The notes beneath the pieces are model-generated. The model did not search any database. It was not told where the DNA came from and saw only the letters and a program-made list of their open reading frames with translations. This document shows positions 16,977-25,616 of a stretch of 64,000 nt of DNA, piece by piece. This DNA comes from Neotamlana sargassicola. Lineage in GTDB: Bacteria > Bacteroidota > Bacteroidia > Flavobacteriales > Flavobacteriaceae. Location of the stretch: contig NZ_JAJAPX010000001.1 of NCBI RefSeq assembly GCF_020523965.1, positions 372,001-436,000 of the forward strand. Reading direction: 5' to 3'. Numbering within the stretch: position 1 is the first letter of the stretch; the number at the start of each line of letters is the position of its first letter. The translations under genes and the position numbers were made by a program.

Positions 16977-17711
16977 TTATTTTTTTATTTGACTGAAGAA
17001 GGCTTCATCTTCCTCGAAAGCGGTACCAATTACAACCAAATCTGCACCTGCAAGGTAAGCACTTTCTAGTTGTTTTTTACTACGAATACCACCGCCAACA
17101 ATTAAGGGAATGTTAAGAATAGCTTTTACTGCTTTTATAATTTCCTGTGAAACCGCATATTTCGCTCCGCTACCTGCCTCTAAATACACCAATTGCATTC
17201 CTAAATATTCGGCGGCTTTCGCTGTATTTCCAATTTTATCAATATTAGTTTGCGAAATAGGCTGCGTATTTGTTACCCGTTGTACTGCGGTTTCCTTTCC
17301 GCTTTCAATTAAAATATATCCAGTGGGAATTACTTCTAAATTGGTGCTTTTTAATTTTGAAACCGCTTCAATATGTTTACCTATTAAATACTCTGGGTTT
17401 CTGCCTGAAATTAAACTTAAAAATAAAAGTCCGTCTGCTTCTTTCGTTATTTGCGTCACATCACCTGGAAACAAAATAACAGGAAGCATAGTGTGATTTT
17501 TAATTTTTTTCACTAAAGCTTCAGTAGCATCAACTTCAACTGTGCTTCCTCCAACAAAAATATGTGTAGCTATTGATGCATTTATTTTTGCAATAAAGCT
17601 AGCGGTGTTTTCAAATACAAACTTATCAGGATCAATTAAAATTGCAAGTAGTTTGTCTTCTTTAAAAATTGAAGATTTAATGCCGCTTAATATGTTTTTG
17701 TTTTCAGCCAC
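16977..17711 (-). CDS. Geranylgeranylglyceryl phosphate synthase family protein (PcrB/GGGPS)
   Basis: 244 residues, TIM barrel. LLAILIDPDKF (22-32) with the conserved Asp pair, the FVGGS loop, YLEAGSGAKYAV and VGGGIRSKKQ phosphate-binding loops match the GGGP synthase family, which makes the first ether bond between glycerol 1-phosphate and a prenyl diphosphate. Bacteroidota homologues with this activity are known, but no archaeal-type lipids are. Ends 4 bp ahead of pnuC in the same operon. Confidence 0.87.
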   Translation of the reverse strand: MAENKNILSGIKSSIFKEDKLLAILIDPDKFVFENTASFIAKINASIATHIFVGGSTVEVDATEALVKKIKNHTMLPVILFPGDVTQITKEADGLLFLSLISGRNPEYLIGKHIEAVSKLKSTNLEVIPTGYILIESGKETAVQRVTNTQPISQTNIDKIGNTAKAAEYLGMQLVYLEAGSGAKYAVSQEIIKAVKAILNIPLIVGGGIRSKKQLESAYLAGADLVVIGTAFEEDEAFFSQIKK

Positions 17712-17741
17712 AAATTAGTGTATATTTTTTTTCAATAAGCT

Positions 17742-18368
17742 TTATTGTATGGCATAGGCAAAAGTAAATCCTTCAAACTCCAAACATGCGACATGGTAAC
17801 GGTATTTTTTTCCTTCATAATCAATCCATGCAATACTAGTGTCTTCATCATCAGAAAAAGGAATAACCAAACAATGCTGTTTAAAACTTAAACCTGGTGT
17901 AGCAAACAATTTATATAACGACTCTTTTACGCACCAAATTTTGGTTAAATATTGCACGTAATCCTTAGCCGCTTCATTTAAATAATTAGCCTCATAACCA
18001 ACAAATTTATGTGCTATTACTTTTATTTTTTCGCGTTGTTTTTCAATATCTATACCTACAATTCCATCGCTAATAACCACTGCCGAAAATATAAAAGAGT
18101 GCGTAATAGAAATTTGTTTACCATCCTTTAAATGTGGCTTTCCATGTTCGTCGTAAAACAAATCGGCATCGGTGTAACCAAAAGCTTTTAGCAAATGGCG
18201 CACACTTAAAAAACCACGTTGGTGCAATTCGCTTTTCATACCTAAAACACGCTTTAAAGTTTCTGGTTTAAGCTCCAAATCTTGCATTAAAAAATCGTAC
18301 GATTCGGTAATCTTCCAAATTTTAACGGTAGTTTGTGAATTAGGGCTGATGGTTTTATAAAGTGGCAT
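17742..18368 (-). CDS. 4'-phosphopantetheinyl transferase, Sfp-like
   Basis: 208 residues. It should move 4'-phosphopantetheine from CoA onto acyl- or peptidyl-carrier proteins. Motifs: ISITHS (86-91), VGIDIE with metal-binding acids (104-109) and WCVKESLYK (145-153), all characteristic of the superfamily. It is the first gene of the leftward operon and divergent from ahcY. Possible carrier-protein targets are not in the window. Confidence 0.9.
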   Translation of the reverse strand: MPLYKTISPNSQTTVKIWKITESYDFLMQDLELKPETLKRVLGMKSELHQRGFLSVRHLLKAFGYTDADLFYDEHGKPHLKDGKQISITHSFIFSAVVISDGIVGIDIEKQREKIKVIAHKFVGYEANYLNEAAKDYVQYLTKIWCVKESLYKLFATPGLSFKQHCLVIPFSDDEDTSIAWIDYEGKKYRYHVACLEFEGFTFAYAIQ

Positions 18369-18391
18369 GTAATATTGTAAAACTTATTGAT

Positions 18392-18470
18392 TATCTTTGC
18401 ACTGCCTAAGTTGGTATTGGCATTTTTCGCAAGCGAATTTAACCAAATTAAGTGCTAAATCCCAAAGGCA
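18392..18470 (+). promoter_or_regulatory. ahcY -7 box and possible structured leader
   Basis: A TATCTTTG box (18392-18399) has no well-spaced TTG partner. The leader just after it can fold: tgcct (18403-18407) with aggca (18466-18470), ttggt (18411-18415) with accaa (18442-18446), and a ttcg-caag-cgaa hairpin between. The single-stranded stretch ttaagtgctaaatccc recalls the GCTAAA of SAM-responsive RNAs but does not match SAM-II topology. Could be a leader regulator or chance. Confidence 0.35.
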
Positions 18471-18500
18471 AATCAATTAAAAAAATTAGAAAGAAAAAAT

Positions 18501-19817
18501 ATGAGTACTAAAACAATTCCGTACGTAGCAAACAAAGTAAAAGATATTACTTTGGCAGAATGGGGCCGAAAAGAAATTGAATTAGCCGAAGCAGAAATGC
18601 CAGGTTTAATGAGCTTACGCGAAGAGTACAAAAACGATCAACCTTTAAAAGGTGCGCGTATTGCAGGTTGCTTACACATGACCATACAAACCGCTGTTTT
18701 AATTGAAACTTTACAAGCTCTTGGCGCCGAGGTTACTTGGAGTTCATGTAACATTTTCTCTACACAAGACCAAGCTGCTGCTGCTATTGCCGCTGCTGGA
18801 ACTGCCGTTTACGCATGGAAAGATATGACCGAAGAAGAATTCGATTGGTGTATCGAGCAAACCTTATTTTTTGGCGAAGACCGTAAACCACTTAACATGA
18901 TTCTTGACGATGGTGGCGATTTAACCAATATGGTTTTAGATAAATACCCAGAATTAGCTCCAGGAATTAAAGGGTTAAGCGAAGAAACCACAACGGGCGT
19001 TCACCGTTTATACGAGCGTGTTAAAAACGGAACATTACCAATGCCTGCAATTAACGTAAACGATTCGGTTACAAAATCTAAATTCGATAACAAATACGGA
19101 TGTCGTGAAAGTGCTGTAGATGCTATTCGTCGTGCTACCGACGTTATGTTAGCCGGAAAACGCGTAGTAGTTTGTGGTTATGGCGATGTTGGTAAAGGTA
19201 CAGCAGCCTCTTTTAAAGGCGCTGGAAGTATTGTAACTGTTACAGAAATAGATCCAATTTGTGCTTTACAAGCCGCTATGGATGGTTTTGAAGTTAAAAA
19301 ACTAGAAAACGTAGTTGCAACTGCCGATGTAGTAATTACAACTACAGGAAACAAAGATATAGTTCGTGCAGAACACTTTAAAGCTATGAAAGATAAAACC
19401 ATAGTTTGTAACATTGGGCACTTCGATAACGAAATACAAATGGCTTGGTTAAACGAAAACTACGGAAATACCAAAAATACCATTAAACCACAAGTAGATA
19501 AATATACCATTAATGGTAACGATATTATTATACTTGCCGAAGGTCGTTTAGTAAACCTAGGTTGTGCCACTGGCCACCCAAGTTTCGTAATGAGTAACTC
19601 GTTTACCAACCAAACTTTAGCACAAATCGAGCTTTGGAATCATAGCGATAAATACGAAAATGATGTGTATATGCTACCAAAACACCTCGATGAAAAAGTA
19701 GCAAAACTACACTTAGAAAAAATTGGCGTAGAGCTTACCGAACTTAAACAAGATCAAGCCGAATATATTGGCGTAACTGTAGAAGGTCCTTACAAACCAG
19801 AACACTACAGATATTAA
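18501..19817 (+). CDS. ahcY: Adenosylhomocysteinase
   Basis: 438 residues. NAD-dependent cytosolic enzyme that splits S-adenosylhomocysteine into adenosine and homocysteine, keeping methyl-transfer reactions running. Landmarks are [15 protein letters not shown] (about 57-71), the NAD-binding GYGDVGKG at about 226-233, and the C-terminal PYKPEHYRY, whose Lys/Tyr reach the neighbouring subunit's NAD. Length is typical. It is a single-gene unit with its own terminator. Confidence 0.98.
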   Translation: MSTKTIPYVANKVKDITLAEWGRKEIELAEAEMPGLMSLREEYKNDQPLKGARIAGCLHMTIQTAVLIETLQALGAEVTWSSCNIFSTQDQAAAAIAAAGTAVYAWKDMTEEEFDWCIEQTLFFGEDRKPLNMILDDGGDLTNMVLDKYPELAPGIKGLSEETTTGVHRLYERVKNGTLPMPAINVNDSVTKSKFDNKYGCRESAVDAIRRATDVMLAGKRVVVCGYGDVGKGTAASFKGAGSIVTVTEIDPICALQAAMDGFEVKKLENVVATADVVITTTGNKDIVRAEHFKAMKDKTIVCNIGHFDNEIQMAWLNENYGNTKNTIKPQVDKYTINGNDIIILAEGRLVNLGCATGHPSFVMSNSFTNQTLAQIELWNHSDKYENDVYMLPKHLDEKVAKLHLEKIGVELTELKQDQAEYIGVTVEGPYKPEHYRY

Positions 19818-19880
19818 AAGTATCAACCTGAATAATGCCACACTGAGCGCAGTCGAAGTGTTTTTCAGTATCTAAAAAAC

Positions 19881-19918
19881 AAAATCCCAAGCTATACATT
19901 TAGTTTGGGATTTTTTTT
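19881..19918 (+). terminator. Intrinsic terminator of ahcY
   Basis: Ten-base-pair stem (aaaatcccaa / ttgggatttt), 14-base loop and a run of eight T's. Confidence 0.88.
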
Positions 19919-19929
19919 ATTCTTATTTT

Positions 19930-20013
19930 GGGCGTTACCACAAGGGTCGGGCTTTCGGCAGTCGCTCCTTCCTACGTCAGGGAGCTTCAACAAATGCCTC
20001 AATCCCTAACGCG
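19930..20013 (-). repeat. Dispersed TTAGGGATTG element, copy B
   Basis: On the minus strand: gcgttagggattgaggcatt, tgttgaagctccctgacg, aggagcgactgccgaaagcc, cgacccttgtggtaacgccc. It shares GTTAGGGATTGAGGC and GCGACTGCCGAAAGC with copies A (10939) and C (48511). An aattgtatcgagaag arm lies just before it on that strand, as in copy A. Confidence 0.7.
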
Positions 20014-20018
20014 GAAAA

Positions 20019-20147
20019 CTTCTCGATACAATTTCTTCGTGCCTCGAAATTACTCGAAGTGACGTGACTTATAAAAAAATATAAAACGTAAATACAAAAC
20101 GAGCGTCAGTTCGAGTGATTCGCCCTAAGCGAATTGTATCGAGAACC
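20019..20147. repeat. Palindromic repeat unit U1
   Basis: Starts cttctcgatacaatttc and ends gcgaattgtatcgagaacc, so the ends are inverted copies of each other. Inside are ctcgaagtgacgtgacttat and cgagcgtcagttcgagt. About 128 bp, nearly identical to U2, 167 bp away. Together with copy B and the ahcY terminator this explains the 497-bp stretch 19818-20314 that has no gene. Confidence 0.85.
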
Positions 20148-20186
20148 TTAACCTATTAATCTTAGCTCATTTTAACCATATCTAAA

Positions 20187-20313
20187 CTTCTCGATACAAT
20201 TTCTCGTACCTCGAAACCACTAGAAGTGACGTGACTTATAAAAATTCCAAAACGTATTTAGCAAACGAGCGTCAGTTCGAGTAATTCGCCGTAAGCGAAT
20301 TGTATCGAGAACC
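20187..20313. repeat. Palindromic repeat unit U2
   Basis: Same order as U1 with few changes: cttctcgatacaatttctcg, cactagaagtgacgtgactt, gagcgtcagttcgagtaatt and end aattgtatcgagaacc. The last base is one position before the stop codon of the GIY-YIG gene. Spacer to U1 is 39 bp. Confidence 0.85.
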
Positions 20314-20314
20314 T

Positions 20315-20608
20315 TTAATGTTTAAATTTCTTCTTAGCTAAATTGGGTAGTTTATCAAATTCTCCATTTATTAGAGCTTCTTTTTTAGCTCTAGACCATT
20401 TTTTTATTTGCTTCTCAGTTTGAATAGCAATACTAATATCCGTGAATTCGGCGTAAAATACTAGTTCCAAAGGTCTTCTTTTATAAGTATAACTTTCCAC
20501 ATATTTTCCTGCCTTATGTTCTTCTAATCTTTTAGTTAAATTAGAGGTTATACCTGTGTAATAGGAATTATCAGAACATTTAAGGATGTAAACATAGGAT
20601 ATTTTCAT
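20315..20608 (-). CDS. Single-domain GIY-YIG nuclease superfamily protein
   Basis: 97 residues, UPF0213-like. The GIY-YIG motif appears as YVYILKCSDNSYYTGIT (5-21), followed by the conserved Arg in NLTKRLEEH (Arg27) and the metal-binding Glu in AIQTEKQIKKWSR (Glu65), so catalysis could be intact. No DNA-binding domain is attached. The gene lies exactly between repeat unit U2 and the half-unit U3: its stop is one base from U2 and its start 16 bp from U3. A role in repeat spread is an inference; UPF0213 proteins have no settled function. Confidence 0.85.
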   Translation of the reverse strand: MKISYVYILKCSDNSYYTGITSNLTKRLEEHKAGKYVESYTYKRRPLELVFYAEFTDISIAIQTEKQIKKWSRAKKEALINGEFDKLPNLAKKKFKH

Positions 20609-20624
20609 TTTAAAAATATATTTA

Positions 20625-20680
20625 CTTCTCGATACAATTTCTCGTACCTCGAAACCACTCGAAGTGACGTGGCTTATAAA
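20625..20680. repeat. Half repeat unit U3
   Basis: Left half of the U1/U2 unit: cttctcgatacaatttctcg, tacctcgaaaccactcgaag, tgacgtggcttataaa. It is cut off exactly at the stop codon of the next leftward gene (20681). Confidence 0.8.
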
Positions 20681-20941
20681 TTAATCCTGCTCGAAATACC
20701 ACCACAAACTAGAATCTATACTCGATTTCATTTTATTAATATCGACTTCGTCTTTTAAAAACACGGTAAGGTTTTCGTTGGCGCGGTTACGACCTATACT
20801 TTCTCTTATCTCAATGGTTTCAATTTCGTTAAAATGCTCTAAATGATTTTTTATTCTAGCATCTAGCGATTCATCGCCTAAAAAAATCTTGATGGTAGGT
20901 TGCGTTGGGGAATTTCTAATTTCAGATCTAAACGGTAGCAT
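20681..20941 (-). CDS. Small conserved-type hypothetical protein
   Basis: 86 residues. The alternating strands and helices (TIKIFLGD, RIKNHLEHF, IETIEIRESI, ENLTVFLKDE) suggest a ferredoxin-like alpha/beta fold, and it ends in an aromatic SLWWYFEQD. I do not recognise a family. Its stop touches half-repeat U3 and it is divergent from the DUF1569 gene. Possibly co-transcribed with the GIY-YIG gene across U3. Confidence 0.5.
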   Translation of the reverse strand: MLPFRSEIRNSPTQPTIKIFLGDESLDARIKNHLEHFNEIETIEIRESIGRNRANENLTVFLKDEVDINKMKSSIDSSLWWYFEQD

Positions 20942-21029
20942 AATCTCATCAATTTAAGTTAAACAATCTTGGTTTTAGTTGGTATTTACTAAAGTTACAA
21001 ATTTATTTAATATCTTTTTCTAAATTAAA

Positions 21030-21503
21030 ATGCAAATGAGCAACAAGCAACTAGACTTAATAAACCAGCAATTAGTAAAAATTGAAAACCATATACCTCA
21101 AATTAATTTAATTAACACCAAAGCATCAAAAGCATCAATTGGCTGGCATTTAGACCACAGTTTAAAGGTTTTTAATGCCGTTTGTACTGCGACAATACAA
21201 TCGAACCCCAAAGATTATAAATGGACATTCAATTTCTGGCGTGCCCTTTTGTTTAAGTTAAATTATATACCACGAGGCAAAGCCAAAGCGCCAAAATACG
21301 TTTTACCACCAGAAAATATACAAGAAAACGACATTCGTAATCAGTTAGAAACTGCAAAATCGAATTTAAGTGCGTTGCAAAATTTACCTAAAACAAGTTT
21401 TTTTAAGCATTTTATATTTGGCAAATTAAACAAGAAACAAACACTGCGTTTTTTACAAATGCACACGCATCATCATTTAAAAATTATTGCCAAAATAGAA
21501 TAA
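21030..21503 (+). CDS. DUF1569 / DinB-like four-helix protein
   Basis: 157 residues (the ATG at 21036 is an alternative start). Predicted four-helix bundle of the DinB/YfiT superfamily. Candidate metal ligands are the histidines in GWHLDHSLKVF (His40, His43) and in the C-terminal MHTHHHLKII. DinB-like proteins often use bacillithiol or other thiols, but the substrate here is unknown. Convergent with the phytase gene. Confidence 0.72.
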   Translation: MQMSNKQLDLINQQLVKIENHIPQINLINTKASKASIGWHLDHSLKVFNAVCTATIQSNPKDYKWTFNFWRALLFKLNYIPRGKAKAPKYVLPPENIQENDIRNQLETAKSNLSALQNLPKTSFFKHFIFGKLNKKQTLRFLQMHTHHHLKIIAKIE

Positions 21504-21506
21504 ATG

Positions 21507-21534
21507 AAAAAACCCTTTCTACGAATAGAAAGGG
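21507..21534 (-). terminator. Intrinsic terminator of the phytase gene
   Basis: Perfect ccctttcta/tagaaaggg stem with cgaa loop, then six T's on the minus strand; it sits just past the convergent DUF1569 stop. Confidence 0.8.
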
Positions 21535-21561
21535 CTCAAAAAAATTAACTTCTAAAAAAAA

Positions 21562-22569
21562 TTAATCTAAGTCTAAAAGGGCTAAATCGTGAAAAAAGAA
21601 GTTTTTCTCGTCGTTCATAGACACGAATAAGCCATTAGGAAACTTATTACCTAAAGCCACGGTTGTAACATCGCAACCATCGGTTTCAATAGTTCCTAAA
21701 TTTATTTCTTTAATAAAAGCATCGGTTTTTAAATCGAATATATTAAACGAGTGCGCTTGTTGATTCGATACAATTAAAAAACCTTTGTTTTTGTATTTTG
21801 CAATGGCAATGCCTTCAATATCATCAGTGAAATATTCGCTACCAAAACAACCTAACTCTTCGTTACCCATACTTGGTTCGGCATAGTATTTACGAACGCA
21901 TTGTCCTTCATCAGAATAATAAACAATCCCATTTTCGTTATCTACAGCAATGGCTTCAATTTCTTTTTTTCCGCTAAAATTTCCAAACTTTCTAACCAAA
22001 TTAGCGTGAACACCTAAACTATCAGTCACCAATTCGTATTGATATAAATAGCCTGTTTTTGGTCCTGCTTTTCTGCCAACAATAGCATAAATAGTTTCTG
22101 TTTTTGGCGATTTATACAACGCAATTCCCATAGGCGCATTGTGTTCTAATTCGGTAGCATCTGTAAACACTTTAAACCCTCCACCATCTAATGGTTTCAT
22201 GTCTGGAACCGAAAACACACGAATTTGTTGCTTTTCTCTTTCTGTAAACGCAATAATATCGGTTTTAGTAGAATCGGTTAATTTAAAACCGTATTCTAAA
22301 TCGACATTATTAGGGCGTTGTATGTTTTTTATGCTTTTTTCATGGATAATTTTTCCATCTAAATTAAAGGCATAAATACCGCCATTTGTTTTTTTATCGG
22401 TACCAAAAACTATACTTTTTGAGGCATCGTTTGGGTTTACCCATATTGCCGGATCGTCGGTATCGTTTGGTGTTTTTTCTGTAATAACCGTTGGTTTAAT
22501 TACCGGCAACTGTTTTTTACAAGAAGAAACAATTGCCAGTAAGCTAAACCCGAATAAGAGTTTTTTCAT
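21562..22569 (-). CDS. Beta-propeller phytase lipoprotein (3-phytase)
   Basis: 335 residues. Lipoprotein signal with Cys17 in AIVSSCKK, so it is probably anchored in the outer membrane or periplasm. DDPAIWVNPNDASKSIVFGTDK (split around 38-59) is the classic start of the BPP fold, and propeller strands such as EAIAVDNENGIVYYSDEG and DIEGIAIAKYKNKGFLIVSNQ supply calcium and phosphate ligands. It releases phosphate from phytate. Three bases separate its start from the stop of the TonB receptor gene, so the two form one transcript. Confidence 0.92.
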   Translation of the reverse strand: MKKLLFGFSLLAIVSSCKKQLPVIKPTVITEKTPNDTDDPAIWVNPNDASKSIVFGTDKKTNGGIYAFNLDGKIIHEKSIKNIQRPNNVDLEYGFKLTDSTKTDIIAFTEREKQQIRVFSVPDMKPLDGGGFKVFTDATELEHNAPMGIALYKSPKTETIYAIVGRKAGPKTGYLYQYELVTDSLGVHANLVRKFGNFSGKKEIEAIAVDNENGIVYYSDEGQCVRKYYAEPSMGNEELGCFGSEYFTDDIEGIAIAKYKNKGFLIVSNQQAHSFNIFDLKTDAFIKEINLGTIETDGCDVTTVALGNKFPNGLFVSMNDEKNFFFHDLALLDLD

Positions 22570-22571
22570 TT

Positions 22572-25454
22572 TTATTTTTTAAATAAATCGTATTTTAAAC
22601 CAATTGTAAAACGTTGCCCGTAATACTCACGTTGCATAGTACGACTACTAACGCCTTGGTAAAAACGTAATGGTTGGTTGGTAATATTGTTTAAGCTTGT
22701 GTATGCGCTCAAGCCGTTACCAAATGCATATGTTGCATTAAAATCTAAGAAAAATTGTTTGTCGTAGTAACGATCTTCAAAAGCATTTCCTCCAATTTCA
22801 TCAATATAAGAATCTGAGAAGTTACTTGATAAACGAATGCTTAACTTGTTGTTTGCATAACCTAAAGAAGCATTAAACATATTTGGCGCTGTGTTTGGTA
22901 AACCTAAATCGTCGCGCTCGTCGCCATCTTCATTTCTAATACCATTAGCATCAGATGTTAAATGTGTGTAGTTTAAATATACGCTAAAATCTTTAGCAAA
23001 ACCAGGTAAGAAATCTAGTTTTCTTTGGAAAGCAAATTCGAAACCTAAAACCGAAGCATCATCGCCGTTTAAAGGTTGGTAAACTTCATAACCTGTAGTG
23101 TCGTCGCCATAAGTATCATCGGTAGTTTCGGTTTGGTATGTGTAAATAAAATCGTTTATTTTTTTGTAGAAAACACCACCAGATAAAATACCAACAGATT
23201 TAAAATAATGTTCTGCCATAATATCGAAGTTCATTGATGTTGTTGGATCTAAATCTGGGTTACCAAGTACCACTTCGTTGTCTTCGTTAATAATTTCTGC
23301 TCTTGGAATTAAATCGGCATAATTAGGACGCGCCAAAGTATTTGTCCATGCGAAACGGAAAACAGTGTTGTCGTTTAAATCGTATTTTAAATGTAAACCT
23401 GGTAAAATATTAACATAAGAATTTGTTTCGCTTACAGCTTCAACAATAATTTCTTCGTCGATACCAGCATCTTCATCTTCTTCAATAAATGTTAATCTAT
23501 AACCTTCAGAATCTAAATTTGTACTTTCAATTCTAACACCAGCTAAAACACTTAATTTGCTAGTTAATTGCTGACTTGTCATGATGTAACCTGCAAAAAC
23601 ATTTTCGTTTACATCAAAGTTTCCGCTTTGGTATTCATCAACTAAATCTTCACCTTCAAATTGTGTAGCATCGGTTAAATTTAAAGCTCCAACAAATTCT
23701 GGAGTTGCAAAGCTTCCTATTTGGTATTGGCTTCCAGCTAAAAAGTCTGAATCTGTATAATCTCTGGTTGGTAACGTTCCCAATAAATCGAAAGCTGAAT
23801 CTTCTGGAGAATATTCGGTAAAATCGTTATCTCTGTTTTTGTTTTTAAAACGCCCACGAACACCAAACTTTAAAAATCCGTCTTCACTATTAAATAAGTT
23901 TAATGGTAATTTAAAGTTTACAAATACGTTCATATCTGTTTCTTCGGTGTATTGGTTTTCTTCGGTTAACTCACCAAACTCAAAGTTGTTGTACGCTGCA
24001 TCGGTAGCATCAACTGGTGTGTAAAGAGGAAATTGAGAATCGTTATTATAGTTAATTGCATATTCGCTTTCGTGAACTAAATAACGTTCGTTTAAACGCT
24101 CTTCTGATGCTTTTGCATAAGAGGCCATCCAATCTATTTGTAAACTATTAGCCAAGTGATTTCCACCTAAGCTAAAGTTAAACATACGCTGGTCTTCTAA
24201 ACGCGTATTTTTGTTTCGGTTGTTATCTATACCTGCTTTTGTTTCGCGTTTTGCTTCAACAGGAAACATGGTTAAGTTTCCGTTGCCATCAACTGTAAAA
24301 TCTCCAGCTTCAATGTCTTCACCATCAAGAATTTCGTGTTCTAACACAAAACGATTTTCGCGATCGTCTCTCCAGTTGTAAATAGATTTAAAATAAATAC
24401 TGTTATTATCGTTAAATTTGTAATCTAAATTCGCCGAGAAACTTCTGCGAATACGTTGTACTAAATATTGTCTAATTTCAAAAACGTTGGTGTATGGATT
24501 AACATCAACTTCTTCTAAATTATCTTCGTCGCCGTTGTTGTATTCGAACTCATCGGTCCATTCTGCTTCAAAGTTATCACTTCCAAAATCGTTGTCGTTG
24601 ATAGATGCAGAAACCATCCAACCAAATTTTCCGTTATCGCTTCTATCACCTAATAAAAACTGACCGTTTAAAATACGTTTTCCTGTAATTGAATTTACAC
24701 CAGAACCAGCAGTTGCAGATAAGCGAAAGCCTTGAGGCGAAGTACGTGTAATTAAATTTACAGAACCACCAAGGGCATCGGCATCCATATCTGGTGTTAC
24801 CGCTTTATTAACTTCAATAGTTTGAATCATGTCCGATGGAATTAAATCCATTTGAACCTCCCTGTTATCGCCTTCGGCAGATGGAATTCTACTTCCGTTT
24901 AAGGTAACCGAGTTTAACTGTGGCGCTAAACCACGAACAATAATGTTTCTAGCTTCACCTTGATCTACTTTCATTGTAATTCCAGGAATACGCTTTACAG
25001 CATCACCAATGTTAGCATCTGGAAATTTACCAATTTGATCTGTAGATACAATATTGGTAATGTTTGTTTTGTTTTTTTGCGTGTTTAATGCTCTAGCTTG
25101 CCCACCAATAGAATAGCTTGTAATTTCAACCGCATCAAGTTCTGTGTTTTCTGATGATAAGTGGATATCTACAGAAATTGTTTGTCCTGCAGTTACAGAA
25201 ACCTTTTCGTTATAATCGGCGTAACCTAAATACTTAATTAATAATGTATAATCGCCTTCAGGAATATCTACTAAAGTAAATGTACCATCGAAATCTGATA
25301 CTGCTCCTTTTTTTAATTGTTCTATTACTACTGTAGCACCTGGTACAGTAATACCATTATTATCTGTAATTACACCTTGAATGTTTCCGTTTTGTGCAAA
25401 CATAAAAGAAGTTAATAATAATGCTAAAAATGATAAAAAATGATTTTTCCTCAT
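22572..25454 (-). CDS. TonB-dependent receptor with carboxypeptidase-regulatory-like domain, phytase-linked
   Basis: 960 residues. Signal peptide (1-20, MFAQ), a CarboxypepD-regulatory-like beta-sandwich (about 22-105, IQGVITDNNGITVPGATV), TonB box region DAVEITSYSI, plug (RNIIVRGLAPQLNSVTLNG) and a C-terminal barrel ending TIGLKYDLFKK. It is the outer-membrane import partner of the phytase encoded immediately downstream; phytate or inositol phosphates are the likely ligand. A TAGCTTTG -7-like box lies at 25483-25490. Confidence 0.9.
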   Translation of the reverse strand: MRKNHFLSFLALLLTSFMFAQNGNIQGVITDNNGITVPGATVVIEQLKKGAVSDFDGTFTLVDIPEGDYTLLIKYLGYADYNEKVSVTAGQTISVDIHLSSENTELDAVEITSYSIGGQARALNTQKNKTNITNIVSTDQIGKFPDANIGDAVKRIPGITMKVDQGEARNIIVRGLAPQLNSVTLNGSRIPSAEGDNREVQMDLIPSDMIQTIEVNKAVTPDMDADALGGSVNLITRTSPQGFRLSATAGSGVNSITGKRILNGQFLLGDRSDNGKFGWMVSASINDNDFGSDNFEAEWTDEFEYNNGDEDNLEEVDVNPYTNVFEIRQYLVQRIRRSFSANLDYKFNDNNSIYFKSIYNWRDDRENRFVLEHEILDGEDIEAGDFTVDGNGNLTMFPVEAKRETKAGIDNNRNKNTRLEDQRMFNFSLGGNHLANSLQIDWMASYAKASEERLNERYLVHESEYAINYNNDSQFPLYTPVDATDAAYNNFEFGELTEENQYTEETDMNVFVNFKLPLNLFNSEDGFLKFGVRGRFKNKNRDNDFTEYSPEDSAFDLLGTLPTRDYTDSDFLAGSQYQIGSFATPEFVGALNLTDATQFEGEDLVDEYQSGNFDVNENVFAGYIMTSQQLTSKLSVLAGVRIESTNLDSEGYRLTFIEEDEDAGIDEEIIVEAVSETNSYVNILPGLHLKYDLNDNTVFRFAWTNTLARPNYADLIPRAEIINEDNEVVLGNPDLDPTTSMNFDIMAEHYFKSVGILSGGVFYKKINDFIYTYQTETTDDTYGDDTTGYEVYQPLNGDDASVLGFEFAFQRKLDFLPGFAKDFSVYLNYTHLTSDANGIRNEDGDERDDLGLPNTAPNMFNASLGYANNKLSIRLSSNFSDSYIDEIGGNAFEDRYYDKQFFLDFNATYAFGNGLSAYTSLNNITNQPLRFYQGVSSRTMQREYYGQRFTIGLKYDLFKK

Positions 25455-25616
25455 GTTGTTGTTTGATTAATTTTAGTTGATGCAAAGCTATATTGGCAAC
25501 ATTGCTTTTAGCTAAAATTGATGTTAACAAACGGTAATTTACAAGTGAAATTCACCTATAAATGATAGCAACATTAACACTGCAATAACATTGGATTGAT
25601 GTTTATTTAAAAACCA

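Noticed and set aside
18403-18470. SAM-II riboswitch ahead of ahcY
   Set aside because: GCTAAA and a gcaagcg loop are present, but the order and spacing of the elements do not fit the SAM-II pseudoknot; kept only as an unassigned structured leader.
20315-20608. Homing endonuclease in an intron or intein
   Set aside because: The gene is free-standing, has no DNA-binding domain and does not interrupt another gene; it fits the UPF0213 type.
19820-20680. CRISPR array
   Set aside because: The repeats are long, palindromic, few and unequally spaced, with no cas genes; they are dispersed intergenic elements.
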